DNA of 64,000 nucleotides from Rhodospirillaceae bacterium (lineage in GTDB: Bacteria; Pseudomonadota; Alphaproteobacteria; UBA8366; Aestuariispiraceae), in the NCBI GenBank assembly GCA_002709955.1, contig PAQY01000022.1, positions 1 to 64,000 on the forward strand, given 5' to 3'. Positions 55,110-63,998 of the stretch are shown here, piece after piece. Made by a program: the position numbers and the translations under genes. Positions within the stretch are counted from its first letter, which is position 1. Every line of letters starts with the position of its first letter. The notes beneath the pieces are model-generated. The model was not told the origin of the DNA. It made no database searches and was given only the letters and a program-made list of their open reading frames with translations.

Positions 55110-55265
55110 GCGTTCCGGGATGGGGCCACAATTGCGTCCAAATTTGGACAGGCTCCCTTTCCACTAAAACTCAAGCAACTCAATCCAACTGAGACTCTGG
55201 TCACGCCACGATAGGGCGGGGATAGCCCCCGCCTGTCGACAGCTGTGTACGGCATTCTGTGTGCG

Positions 55266-55292
55266 CACCTGCGAACGCATGATGCTCCAGGG
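55266..55292 (-). repeat. Dispersed palindrome family member
   Basis: Read on the minus strand, GAGCATCATGCGTTCGCA matches 17 of 18 bases of the repeat unit at 2915 onward (GAGCATCATGCGCTCGCA). It lies 27 bp upstream of the 742-residue protein gene, in its leader. Confidence 0.65.
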
Positions 55293-55318
55293 TCTTTTTA
55301 CTTTTAAGGAGACCCAAA

Positions 55319-57547
55319 ATGGGAACGACTAGCAGCGAAGCATCTGACTTGTTACCAAAGGGCACTGCCACCAGCGCCGCGACCCCGCCGTCTGGACCAG
55401 GATCAAATGGCCCTGGCTATGGCGGTTCATCTTTCGGGCAAGGGCCGTCTTATACACCGCCGGACGCAGCGATTCAGCATTTGCCCTTCCTGACTCCAAC
55501 CAACCCGATGCCAGAATACACGCCCAGCCTCAATTCAAGCTCGAATTCAAGCCAAAATCCAGGTCAGGGCTCCAGTTATAGCCCGGAGACCTATAATCCC
55601 TGGCCAACCCCCAGAACCACACCCACACATTTGGGTAAGGCAGAAATCGGATCCGATCGATCCGTCATGCCAGCACAGTCAGACCCAGACCGGGTCGCAC
55701 AGACCAGCCGCGACCAAATCCAGGCCTGGAAATCCCGCGTTGAGGCTCAGACTCAGCAACAGGCAAAGGCCGCTGCGCCCGCACCGACGCCAAAACCAAT
55801 GTCCGTGACACCAAAACGCCCGTCACCCCTGTCTGCAGAGGCGCGCGCTTCCAATGGACGCTTGGCGGAGGCTATGGCGCGGGCATCGGATCCGACACAA
55901 ATCCTGACAATCCTGAAAGATGCACAGGATATCGACCCGGTCCAGTTCAAGGCGGAATTCCAGGATATCTCTGATCAACTGTGGCAGAACCTGCCAGCCC
56001 ATCGCCGGGAAGCGGCGCATCAAGACTTCATGACCCAGGCAAAGAAAGCCCTGGGCTGGGATCAGGCCCCGACCCGGGACACCGGCCCGACACAAAGCCC
56101 CCATCCAGAGGCGAAGGATCCCACCCAACGGATCGGCCAGGTGGCACAGCAGCCCGCATCGGCGGAAGCTCAGCCGACCGCCGCCACGACGCCTGCACAA
56201 CAGGCCACACCGGGGACCCCTCAGGGCGCGGCGTCAGGGGACCAAACCATGGACCCGTCTCAGCCACCCGCATCCAATCCACAGTCGGACTCCGTCCCGA
56301 AATCCTATGAGGTGCAACGCAACCCGCATACCGGTGACGCCTATCTGTATGATGCCAAAACCAGAGACCTCGTCCGAACCGCCGACGGCACCCCCGCCAC
56401 AATCGGGGATGTCTCCATGCCCGTCACAGAAAATGACGTGAAAGCAACGCACCAACGCGATCAAGTGATGACGGATGTTTTGGCGCGTATAAGGGACGAC
56501 AAAATTCTCAAGCCGGGTGAAGCACAAGAGCTCTTGCAAAAGGTGGCAGAAACGTATCCTTACGCCCCCGCTATCCAGGAAAAAATAGACTACATGCTGA
56601 AGGCGCATCAGACGTCAATTTCCAAGGATAACAAAGATGTCTCAGTTGATACCTTCGAACGCCTCCATCAACAGCTGAAAGACCCGTCCTTCCAGGCGAA
56701 ATATGAGCAAAACATACGACACCTGAATAGGATAAAGACTGGTTATCAAGGCGGGGTACCAAAGTATCAATCTGATCGAGGGGCCGCCATAGAACGACAA
56801 AATGATGCCGCTCGAAAGGTAATATCAGCCTATGCAAAAGTTCAAAGCTTCAATTCTGGCTCGCAGGGTCCAATAAACTCGCAAAGCCAAATACATGACA
56901 AGAGACTCCTACAGGAAGCGTCGGCCGAGTTTAAAGCAGCAATGAGTGAGACCAGCAAGTATATGGACCTTCCCTATCCCGACTCTTCCTTGGGCATGGA
57001 TAAAAAGTTCAAGGCAGCCGAAACAGCCGGTCAGGACCGGCAGGATCTATTGATCGGCACGGCATTACTTTTGGCAGGTGGTTTTGTGGGATCCGGGGCA
57101 AAGGCTGTCGCCATGATGGCGTCCAAACGGCTTGGTAAATCTGCTGCTTCAATGGAATTTGCTGGAACGGCGGCCAAATTGTTAGCCTCTAATGGCGTCA
57201 GGGTGGCAGATGTGTACAACGCCTATCAAACCGGAGTGCGAGACGCGATTGATACCGTGTTAAAGGATGCAACAACGGCACAGGGGAAGCCCATAGATTG
57301 GTCAGACCCGGTTGCCCGGCACGATGCCCTGTCCAACAATCCAGACCTCCAGAAAACAATCACCGAAGCGGGCGAACGCTACGCCTTCGCCACATTCATC
57401 GGCAGTAAGGCTGGGGCCGCAGTTGGTACAGTCGCAGATGTCGCAGCGCCCGGGATGAATGGCCTCATCAAATCTGGTATCGAGAGTGGGGTCGGCAAAG
57501 CTGTAGAAAAAGAAACCCAAAGGACGTTCGAGCGGCTCAAAAAGTAG
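55319..57547 (+). CDS. Large orphan protein, Pro/Ser/Gln-rich with a hydrophobic C-terminal segment
   Basis: I do not recognise this 742-residue protein. Residues 1-340 are low-complexity, rich in Pro, Ser, Thr, Gln and Ala, with only a short ordered-looking piece (about 175-245, NGRLAEAMARASDPTQILTI onward). Residues about 345-600 are mixed helical and charged. Residues about 578-605 (LLIGTALLLAGGFVGSGAKA) and the Gly/Ala-rich end (about 690-720) could insert in a membrane. No signal peptide or catalytic motif was seen. ATG 55319 follows AAGGAG. Size and layout recall secreted effectors or surface proteins, but that is only a guess. Its end overlaps a convergent Sel1 gene by 11 nt. Confidence 0.75.
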   Translation: MGTTSSEASDLLPKGTATSAATPPSGPGSNGPGYGGSSFGQGPSYTPPDAAIQHLPFLTPTNPMPEYTPSLNSSSNSSQNPGQGSSYSPETYNPWPTPRTTPTHLGKAEIGSDRSVMPAQSDPDRVAQTSRDQIQAWKSRVEAQTQQQAKAAAPAPTPKPMSVTPKRPSPLSAEARASNGRLAEAMARASDPTQILTILKDAQDIDPVQFKAEFQDISDQLWQNLPAHRREAAHQDFMTQAKKALGWDQAPTRDTGPTQSPHPEAKDPTQRIGQVAQQPASAEAQPTAATTPAQQATPGTPQGAASGDQTMDPSQPPASNPQSDSVPKSYEVQRNPHTGDAYLYDAKTRDLVRTADGTPATIGDVSMPVTENDVKATHQRDQVMTDVLARIRDDKILKPGEAQELLQKVAETYPYAPAIQEKIDYMLKAHQTSISKDNKDVSVDTFERLHQQLKDPSFQAKYEQNIRHLNRIKTGYQGGVPKYQSDRGAAIERQNDAARKVISAYAKVQSFNSGSQGPINSQSQIHDKRLLQEASAEFKAAMSETSKYMDLPYPDSSLGMDKKFKAAETAGQDRQDLLIGTALLLAGGFVGSGAKAVAMMASKRLGKSAASMEFAGTAAKLLASNGVRVADVYNAYQTGVRDAIDTVLKDATTAQGKPIDWSDPVARHDALSNNPDLQKTITEAGERYAFATFIGSKAGAAVGTVADVAAPGMNGLIKSGIESGVGKAVEKETQRTFERLKK

Positions 57548-58340
57548 GCTTGCACGCGAGAAGGTCGACTGGGAGCAACGAACGCGCCCAGTCGACCACT
57601 TCTCGCTCTAAAAAGTCATATTCTTCTCGCGCTTCTTCAGCTTCAGCACTTTCATAAGACTTAATCTTTAAAAGAATCTCATCTTTGAGTTCGTCAGCAT
57701 CGGCTTCACCTAAAACTGACGCACGAAACAACCAACGAATAAATTTTTCTTGATACTTTGTTTCTAAAACCTCTTGTTCCTGTAGCAAAAGCCAAGAAAT
57801 CAATGAGGCATTCCAAGCACCCTTCGATACTCCGAGATCGCCCACTTTCTCCGCGTAACCCAAGGCAACCTCAAGATTTTGTTCAGTGCCAATACCCTTG
57901 AAATAGACATTAGACATATTCAGTAAAGCTTCTGGCATTCCACACTCTGCCGCCTCGCGCATAAAACTAATTGCCTCCTGCGCCTGCGCCTCCGTAGGGT
58001 CATGCTCTAAAATCCACATACCCAAGAAATAGCCTGCCTCCAAATTACCGGCTTCTGCGGCGCGGCGGCGGAGGGTTAGGCCTTTGTCGATATCCTGGAT
58101 AGAGTCCGGGCCATTGATATAGGCATCGGCCAGTAGGCCGTTGATGCGGGGATCGTCTCGCTCGGCATAGGGCTGAGCCAGGGTCAGAGCCTCCTCCCAC
58201 CGATCTGCATCGGCAGCGGCCCGCGCGGCCTCATAGGCCTGGGCCACATCCTGCTGGCGCCACCATACAAAGCCGCCCCCGACCGCGCCTGCGATCAAGA
58301 CCAGCCCCCACACCCAGATGATCGCCGCCCGCCTCTTCAT
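57537..58340 (-). CDS. Sel1-like repeat membrane-anchored protein
   Basis: A 267-residue protein with a basic start (KRRAA), one membrane helix (about 5-27, IIWVWGLVLIAGAVGGGFVWW) and then helical TPR/Sel1-type repeats (AADADRWEEALTLAQPYAER, KGLTLRRRAAEAGNLEAGYF, MREAAECGMPEALLNMSNVY). It probably faces the periplasm and binds a protein partner. ATG 58340 is used because the longer frame begins with TTG. Adjacent and convergent to the orphan 742-residue gene; a functional link is possible but unproven. Confidence 0.8.
   Translation of the reverse strand: MKRRAAIIWVWGLVLIAGAVGGGFVWWRQQDVAQAYEAARAAADADRWEEALTLAQPYAERDDPRINGLLADAYINGPDSIQDIDKGLTLRRRAAEAGNLEAGYFLGMWILEHDPTEAQAQEAISFMREAAECGMPEALLNMSNVYFKGIGTEQNLEVALGYAEKVGDLGVSKGAWNASLISWLLLQEQEVLETKYQEKFIRWLFRASVLGEADADELKDEILLKIKSYESAEAEEAREEYDFLEREVVDWARSLLPVDLLACKPTF
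57556..57606. terminator. Long hairpin at the overlapping convergent 3' ends
   Basis: The arm GCGAGAAGGTCGACTGGG (57556-57573) pairs with CCCAGTCGACCACTTCTCGC (57587-57606), 18 bp with a 2-nt bulge and a 13-nt loop. It lies 9 bp past the stop of the 742-residue gene, but inside the coding end of the convergent Sel1-like gene. There is no U-tract; it may be a terminator for the plus-strand gene. Confidence 0.5.
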
Positions 58341-58409
58341 GGTTGTAGAGTAGACTATGTCTTCAGGGGCAGGCAATCGTCTGTCGTGCCGGGCAGCGGT
58401 TTGTTGTTC

Positions 58410-59060
58410 TTAGGCTGCGTCCAATCCCATCTGCCAGAAGTCGATTTCAAGGCGCGTCGCCTGAGAGAAAGTCTTGGCAAGTTCCGTGCGACGGGAAACG
58501 CTGAGCGCGGACCCTGCCAAATCATCTAGATACAAGCGTGTCTCACGGCATGCCTTTTGATAGTCTGAGCCGGAATACATCGCGATCCAATCCGCATAGG
58601 GATTATCCGGGGAGGCGGGAGAATGGGCGAGGCCGATTTCGCCATAACCCAGAATACAGGGGGATAGCGCGACATAAAGGTCCAGCAGATTTCCGGCCAT
58701 TCCCCGTTCCAGCACATACCGCGTATACGCCATGGTCGGGGTTGCTTCCGGTTCCCTTTCCAGATCCGCAAGCGTTATCCCCCATTTTTTGCAGTATTTT
58801 CTGTGCAGATCCAATTCAATATCCAGGATAGCCTGCATTCCCTCTTTCGCGCGGTACAGGTCCTCCATGGACCGCGCCTTATATCCGGCAAGGGCATAGG
58901 CGCGGGCGAATTGAATCAGGAAAAGGTAATCCTGTTTCAGGTAATGACGGAATGCCGCTTCTGGCAGGCTGCCATCGGCCAAACCGCGCACAAAAGGATG
59001 ATGGGTATAGGCGTGCCATTCCGTGGAGCATTGCGCTTTAAGATCGTTGAAGAAGGTCAT
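58410..59060 (-). CDS. tenA: Thiaminase II / aminopyrimidine aminohydrolase TenA
   Basis: A 216-residue enzyme that salvages thiamine breakdown products by hydrolysing aminomethyl-pyrimidine to HMP. Asp44, Tyr112, Cys135 and Glu205 fall at exactly the same numbers as in Bacillus subtilis TenA (QDYLF, MAYTRY, LSPCILGYGE, RLEIDFW), so the active site is complete. It is the last gene of the thi operon and overlaps the binding-protein gene by 4 nt. Confidence 0.95.
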   Translation of the reverse strand: MTFFNDLKAQCSTEWHAYTHHPFVRGLADGSLPEAAFRHYLKQDYLFLIQFARAYALAGYKARSMEDLYRAKEGMQAILDIELDLHRKYCKKWGITLADLEREPEATPTMAYTRYVLERGMAGNLLDLYVALSPCILGYGEIGLAHSPASPDNPYADWIAMYSGSDYQKACRETRLYLDDLAGSALSVSRRTELAKTFSQATRLEIDFWQMGLDAA

Positions 59061-60028
59061 GGCAACGACACCTGCACCGCATAGCTGTCCAGTGGTGGTA
59101 CCGTCTGTGTCAAGCCCGCTTGCTTCATGAACGCCGCGAAAGCCTGATACCGATCCCGATCCAGTTGGATGGGATCTGCTGCTAACAAGGGCACCGTGTC
59201 GCGCCAGGCCCGTTGGTTCAGATCATCATCCAGGGAGGGATCGTCCTGAATGAAAATCTTCCAGGCGGCATCCGGATTGCTTTGAATAAAGGCGGTCGCA
59301 TCCCGCAGGGCTGCCAGAAAACGCGGCAGCCTGGAATCCTCGACTGCAACCGTGTCAGGGTGTGCCAACAGGATCAGTTCATCATACAGGGGGACACCGT
59401 GATCTTCTGGTAAAAAGGCCCGCCCCGGATGCCCTTCCAGGTCCATTTGGTTGAGTTCAAAATTTCGAAACGCCCCAATGACAGCATCAGTCTGACCCGC
59501 GATCAATGAAGGGGACAGCGACCAGTTCACATTGATCAGAGTAACATCATCCACCGTCAATCCAGCCTGATGCAGCATTGCCCCCAACAAGGCGCTTTCA
59601 AAACCGCCAACAGAATATCCAATGCGTTTTCCTTTCAAATCTGCCAGGGCCTGGATCGGCCCATCTGCCAATACGACCAGGCTGTTCAGGGGAGAGGAAA
59701 TCAGGGTTCCAACCCGCATCAGAGGCAGTTCCTGATCGGCGGCCAAATGCAAATGCGGCTGATAGGAAACGGCGAGATCCGCCTGCTTTGCCGCAACCAG
59801 TTTCGGTGGGTCATTGGGATCAGCAGGGGCGATCAGATCGACATCCAGATCATACTGAGCAAAAAACCCCTTATCCCTGGCGACGATCAAGGCAGCATGA
59901 TCTGGATTAACGAACCAATCCAGCAATACAACCAGCTTGTCTTGCGCATGCCCGGGTGACGGGGCAACCAGGGCGAAAAGCATAAAAAGCATCGCCCATG
60001 TAACGGCTTTGATCCTGTATAGTCTCAT
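59057..60028 (-). CDS. thiY: ABC transporter substrate-binding protein, ThiY-like
   Basis: A 323-residue periplasmic protein of the NMT1/THI5-like family that binds formylaminopyrimidine or HMP-type thiamine precursors. The signal peptide is clear (FMLFALVAPSPGHAQDK). The start of the mature part LVVLLDWFVNPDHAALIVA is typical of ThiY. It is followed by tenA with a 4-nt overlap and preceded by the permease gene by 30 nt. With TenA downstream, salvage of a pyrimidine breakdown product is the likely task. Confidence 0.9.
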   Translation of the reverse strand: MRLYRIKAVTWAMLFMLFALVAPSPGHAQDKLVVLLDWFVNPDHAALIVARDKGFFAQYDLDVDLIAPADPNDPPKLVAAKQADLAVSYQPHLHLAADQELPLMRVGTLISSPLNSLVVLADGPIQALADLKGKRIGYSVGGFESALLGAMLHQAGLTVDDVTLINVNWSLSPSLIAGQTDAVIGAFRNFELNQMDLEGHPGRAFLPEDHGVPLYDELILLAHPDTVAVEDSRLPRFLAALRDATAFIQSNPDAAWKIFIQDDPSLDDDLNQRAWRDTVPLLAADPIQLDRDRYQAFAAFMKQAGLTQTVPPLDSYAVQVSLP

Positions 60029-60058
60029 AATCTAGTTCTCCCTTTGGAATAGTGCGGT

Positions 60059-60823
60059 TCAGGCATAGCCGTTTTCCGGTTGCCAATTGGTCACCATGCG
60101 CAGCCCATGATCGACCAGGGCATAGAGCCCCAGAGCCATGACCGCCAATACCAGCAATGCCGCAAACATCAGGTCGGTCTGCATCCGCCCATTGGCATGC
60201 AGCATCAGGTACCCCAGACCGGCGGAAGACCCGACCCATTCTCCCACCACAGCGCCAATCGGGGCGACCGCTGTGGCAACCCGCAGGCCAGAGCCAAAGG
60301 CGGGCAAAGCGGCGGGCAATCGAATACACAGCAATATTGACCTGCGGGGCAGACCATTGGGTCCCGCCATGACCCGCGCCATGTCCAACCAGCCTGGATC
60401 AATTCGGCGCAGCCCGTCATAAAACGCCGCTGTGACTGGAAAATAGATGATCAGAACGGCCATCGCGACCTTGGACATCAGGCCATAGCCAAACCACAAT
60501 GTCAGCAACGGTGCCAGCGCAAATACCGGCAACGCCTGGCTGGCGATCAGAACGGGCATCAGCCATTGTCGCAACGGGGCATAGAGGATCAGGCTGATGG
60601 CGGAAATCCCGCCCAGAACCGTGCCACACAGCAACCCCAACACAATTTCCATCGCCGTAATACCGGCATGGGGGGCAATCACTGTGAACTGCGCGATCAG
60701 TGCCTCCGCAACGCGCACTGGGCCGGGCAGAATAAACTTTGGCACCCCGCTGATCCAGACAACGCATTGCCAAATCAGCAACAGGCCCACAGCGATTGTA
60801 AAAAGACGCAGGGCTTGTCTCAT
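60059..60823 (-). CDS. thiX: ABC transporter permease, ThiX-like
   Basis: A 254-residue inner-membrane subunit with six helices (BPD_transp_1). The EAA loop is LRRIDPGWLDMARVMAG...IRLPAALPAFGSGLRVA. It is the partner of the ThiY/ThiZ proteins encoded next to it and overlaps the ATPase gene by 4 nt. The family also covers nitrate, sulfonate and taurine permeases; the thi context decides here. Confidence 0.9.
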   Translation of the reverse strand: MRQALRLFTIAVGLLLIWQCVVWISGVPKFILPGPVRVAEALIAQFTVIAPHAGITAMEIVLGLLCGTVLGGISAISLILYAPLRQWLMPVLIASQALPVFALAPLLTLWFGYGLMSKVAMAVLIIYFPVTAAFYDGLRRIDPGWLDMARVMAGPNGLPRRSILLCIRLPAALPAFGSGLRVATAVAPIGAVVGEWVGSSAGLGYLMLHANGRMQTDLMFAALLVLAVMALGLYALVDHGLRMVTNWQPENGYA

Positions 60824-61644
60824 GCCAACCCCATTTCAGCAGAAGCGCGTATATCCTGACTGGTCGCATCCTGAAGCGCCAATTGCTGTAACAGTCCAGC
60901 CGCCCGTTCTGCCATACCAGGCGCATCCAGTGGCCGGGGTGTGGCGACATCCGGCAAGCGCCCCGCATCCGTCAATTGGACAGGGGCTCCCGCCAGCAGG
61001 GCGATCCGATCGGCCAGACGCAAGGCTTCCGACGGGTCATGCGTGACCAGCAATACAGTCCGCCCCGATAACAAACGGGCGGCGGTCTCCTGCAGGCGGA
61101 ACCGCGTTACGGCATCCAGAGCCGAAAATGGTTCATCCATCAAGACAAGCGGGCGGTCTTCCATCAGTGTGCGCGCCAGGGCAACCCGTTGGCGCATCCC
61201 CCCCGACAGGGCCGCCGGTCTGTCCTGTGCCCGCACGGCCAAGCCGACCTGATCTAAAAGATGCAAGGCTTTCTGGCGATCCTCTACACCGGTTCGATAA
61301 TGGCGCAGACGGTGTCCGATCAATACATTATCGATGATTGACAACCAGGGCAGCAACAGGTCGCGCTGTGCCATATAGGCGATCCGTCCCGCCAAAGGCT
61401 GGCCATCGCTGGCCCGGACTGTGCCCGTTGTCACGCCGCCATCTTCCGGTAGGCCCGCGATCAACCGCAACAAACTGGTCTTGCCAACACCACTGGGCCC
61501 CAACAGGGCTGTCCATTCCCCGGACCTTAGTGTCAGCGACACATTCTGAAAAATCAGACGCCCGGCAAAGGACAGGCCAGCATCCACCACATCAACCTCA
61601 ATTGAGGCCTGCCCGTCAGGTTTCGCCGCGAGGGCCGTTGTCAT
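60820..61644 (-). CDS. thiZ: ABC transporter ATP-binding protein, ThiZ-like
   Basis: A 274-residue ABC ATPase. Walker A GPSGVGKTSL, Q-loop MAQRDLLLPW, signature LSGGMRQRVALARTL, Walker B LVLMDEPFSALD and the switch His in LLVTHDPSEA are intact. ATG 61644 overlaps the thiD TGA (ATGA), fixing the start; ATG 61662 is in frame but inside thiD. It powers import through ThiX. Confidence 0.92.
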   Translation of the reverse strand: MTTALAAKPDGQASIEVDVVDAGLSFAGRLIFQNVSLTLRSGEWTALLGPSGVGKTSLLRLIAGLPEDGGVTTGTVRASDGQPLAGRIAYMAQRDLLLPWLSIIDNVLIGHRLRHYRTGVEDRQKALHLLDQVGLAVRAQDRPAALSGGMRQRVALARTLMEDRPLVLMDEPFSALDAVTRFRLQETAARLLSGRTVLLVTHDPSEALRLADRIALLAGAPVQLTDAGRLPDVATPRPLDAPGMAERAAGLLQQLALQDATSQDIRASAEMGLA

Positions 61645-62465
61645 CGACCCTGCTCCGCCCATTGCGCATGGAAATGGTGGACCGGTCCGTGCCCCTGACC
61701 AATCTGTAGTCGATCTGCTGCCAATATTGCATTGGAAATATAGGCCTTGGCGGATTTCGTTGCCTCTTCCAGGGTTTTCCCCAGGGCCAGATGGGCAGCA
61801 ATAGCGCTGGATAAAGTGCAGCCTGTGCCATGGGTGTTGCGGGTTTCAATCCGACGGCCAGGCAACCACGTACTGCCATCGGCTGTGACCAACAGATCCG
61901 CGGAGTCCTGTCCGCCCAGATGCCCGCCTTTCAGCAGGACCGCTTTAGGACCCAGTGCCAGCAAACGCTGTGCAAAAGTCACCATAGCGTCTGGCGTGTC
62001 GATTTCACTTTTACTATCCAGCAGCGTCGCCGCTTCGGGCAAATTGGGCGTAATGATATCTGCCAGGGGGATTAGGTCGGATAACAGGCTTGCCACCGCT
62101 TGGGGTGCCAACAGGGCATCCCCGCTTTTGGCCACCATCACCGGATCCAGAACGACCCAGCGCGGTTTATAGGCCTGCAACCCGTCCCGCACCGCACGAA
62201 TCAGCCCAGCATCGCCCAGCATACCGATTTTGACAGCATCAACATCGATGTCACTGAAAACAGCGTCCATCTGGGCGCGCACGAAATCCGGTGAGATCGG
62301 GAATATATCCGTGACTGCGCGGGTGTTTTGCGCGGTTAGGGCGGTGATGACAGAACACCCATAAACGCCAATCGCTGAAAATGTCTTTAAATCCGCCTGA
62401 ATGCCTGCGCCACCGCCGCTGTCAGAACCGGCAATGGTCATGGTGATCGGGGTCTTGTCGGTCAT
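61641..62465 (-). CDS. thiD: Hydroxymethylpyrimidine/phosphomethylpyrimidine kinase
   Basis: A 274-residue ribokinase-fold enzyme that phosphorylates HMP twice to HMP-PP. The substrate loop is GSDSGGGAGIQADLKTF and the anion hole is THGTGCTLSSAIAAHLA. It joins the salvaged pyrimidine to the ThiE reaction. Starts with ATGA overlap with the thiE stop. Confidence 0.96.
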   Translation of the reverse strand: MTDKTPITMTIAGSDSGGGAGIQADLKTFSAIGVYGCSVITALTAQNTRAVTDIFPISPDFVRAQMDAVFSDIDVDAVKIGMLGDAGLIRAVRDGLQAYKPRWVVLDPVMVAKSGDALLAPQAVASLLSDLIPLADIITPNLPEAATLLDSKSEIDTPDAMVTFAQRLLALGPKAVLLKGGHLGGQDSADLLVTADGSTWLPGRRIETRNTHGTGCTLSSAIAAHLALGKTLEEATKSAKAYISNAILAADRLQIGQGHGPVHHFHAQWAEQGR

Positions 62466-63133
62466 ACAAAGGCCCTTTCATGAAGACGTTTTGCGCGGTC
62501 CACCACCCTGCGCAACTGGGCGGCGGCAGCTTGTGGATCAGCGGCTTTGGTTATGGCACTGATCACGCAAACACCGTCCAGACCCGTTGCCATCACCGCC
62601 TCTGCCCGGGTCATATCAATGCCCGCAATGGCACAGCGTGGCAGTCCAGGGGCACCCGCGGTCAGCGCCGCAACACAGTCTTGCAAGCCAGTCAGACCAA
62701 TCGGCGCATCAGGATTGTGCTTACTGCCTGTTTCAAAAACGCCGCCAATGGATGCATAATCGACAATACCAGGATTAACAGCGCGCACTTCATCCAAGTT
62801 TTTGACGGTAATCCCCAGAATGTGATTTGGACCCAGAAGCAGCCTGGCATCCTGGGCTGAGATATCCTCACGTCCGACATGAACACCGTCTGCACCAGCG
62901 GCCAGGGCAACATCAACACGATCATTGATCAGCAAGGGCACGCCTGACCCGGCCAAGGCCTGTTTCAGGGCGCGGGCCTGTGCAATCATTTCGCGGGTGC
63001 TGGACGTCTTGTCGCGCAATTGCACCAGACTGACGCCCCCTGCCACAGCAGATTGAACCAATGAAATCCGGTCCCCCGTATCATGAGAAGGCCCAACGAT
63101 GAGATAGAGGGATAAATCGAAAAGGGCCTTCAT
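62462..63133 (-). CDS. thiE: Thiamine phosphate synthase
   Basis: A 223-residue TIM-barrel enzyme joining HMP-PP with thiazole phosphate. Visible motifs are VSLVQLRDK, the LLINDRVDVALAAGADGVHV barrel strand, then VGREDIS, and the phosphate loop GGVFETGSKHN. It sits between thiM and thiD with 4-nt overlaps on both sides. Confidence 0.96.
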   Translation of the reverse strand: MKALFDLSLYLIVGPSHDTGDRISLVQSAVAGGVSLVQLRDKTSSTREMIAQARALKQALAGSGVPLLINDRVDVALAAGADGVHVGREDISAQDARLLLGPNHILGITVKNLDEVRAVNPGIVDYASIGGVFETGSKHNPDAPIGLTGLQDCVAALTAGAPGLPRCAIAGIDMTRAEAVMATGLDGVCVISAITKAADPQAAAAQLRRVVDRAKRLHERAFV

Positions 63134-63897
63134 GCTGTCCGCTCCAACCGTTCGACATGCAGCGTCTCTATGCTGTGTTCGATGAATTCAGCAGTCAGAT
63201 TTGGGAAGGCATCTAACAGGGCCACAGCGAAGCTGCCCGGTCCCTGGGCGCGGTCCCCGGCATAGGCACCGGCCGCCCCAAAAGCCGCCAGGGCGGCCAG
63301 GGTCGCCAGAAACCGATCCTCCCGATGACAGGCCAGAAAGGCGGCAACCACAGCGGACAAGGCGCAGCCTGTCGCCGTCACTTTAGGCAACAGGGGATGA
63401 CCAACCGTCAGGCTGGCCTTATAGTCACGCGACCGAAGGCGATCCACTGCCCCGGTCCCGGCCAGAACGCCTGAGAACCCCTCCAGGGTTTCGGCCAGGG
63501 TGGAAGCCTCACCCGCGTTACACCGAATAACGGTTGGTTTCAGCTTAATCATTCGGATGGCTTCCGCCCGGCGTATATCCGATCGATCCACCATTACCGG
63601 ATCCAGAACCCAAGGCATTCCCATATTGCTGGCCGAACTGGCGGCCATACGACGGGCCAGGAATCGATCCGTACCGGGCGTGCCCAAATTGACCATCAGG
63701 GACTGGGCCGTGCGCAGAAAGTCGGGAATTTCATCCGGGTCCGAAGACAGGCTGGGAACAGCGCCAAGCGACAACAACACATTGGCTGTGATTGGCTCTG
63801 CAACCGTGTTGGTCAGGCAATGCACCCGAACCCTCTGCTCCCCAATTTCGTGCAGCACGCGATAGGCAAGCTTTGATAAGTCTGATACTGACATCAT
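63130..63897 (-). CDS. thiM: Hydroxyethylthiazole kinase
   Basis: A 255-residue ribokinase-like enzyme that phosphorylates the thiazole moiety in salvage. VHCLTNTVAEPITANVLLSL is the signature, PWVLDPVMV and the anion hole KVTATGCALSAVVAAFL follow. It is the first gene of the operon in the window. ATG 63897 is used as it fits the family; the frame is open up to GTG 63972. It overlaps thiE by 4 nt. Confidence 0.94.
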   Translation of the reverse strand: MMSVSDLSKLAYRVLHEIGEQRVRVHCLTNTVAEPITANVLLSLGAVPSLSSDPDEIPDFLRTAQSLMVNLGTPGTDRFLARRMAASSASNMGMPWVLDPVMVDRSDIRRAEAIRMIKLKPTVIRCNAGEASTLAETLEGFSGVLAGTGAVDRLRSRDYKASLTVGHPLLPKVTATGCALSAVVAAFLACHREDRFLATLAALAAFGAAGAYAGDRAQGPGSFAVALLDAFPNLTAEFIEHSIETLHVERLERTA

Positions 63898-63978
63898 TGT
63901 CTGTGCAACGCTCCACAGTGGCGCAAGCCACTCATCATGGACGGATATCAGCGCATAAAGGAGGTTTGGCACAGGTTA

Positions 63979-63998
63979 AGCCGCATAGCGTAGCGGCT
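63979..63998 (-). promoter_or_regulatory. Hairpin upstream of the thi operon
   Basis: Arms AGCCGC (63979-63984) and GCGGCT (63993-63998) lie 82 nt upstream of the thiM start, at the window edge. It could be the expression platform of a TPP riboswitch beyond the window, but no conserved TPP core was seen in the visible part. Confidence 0.35.
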
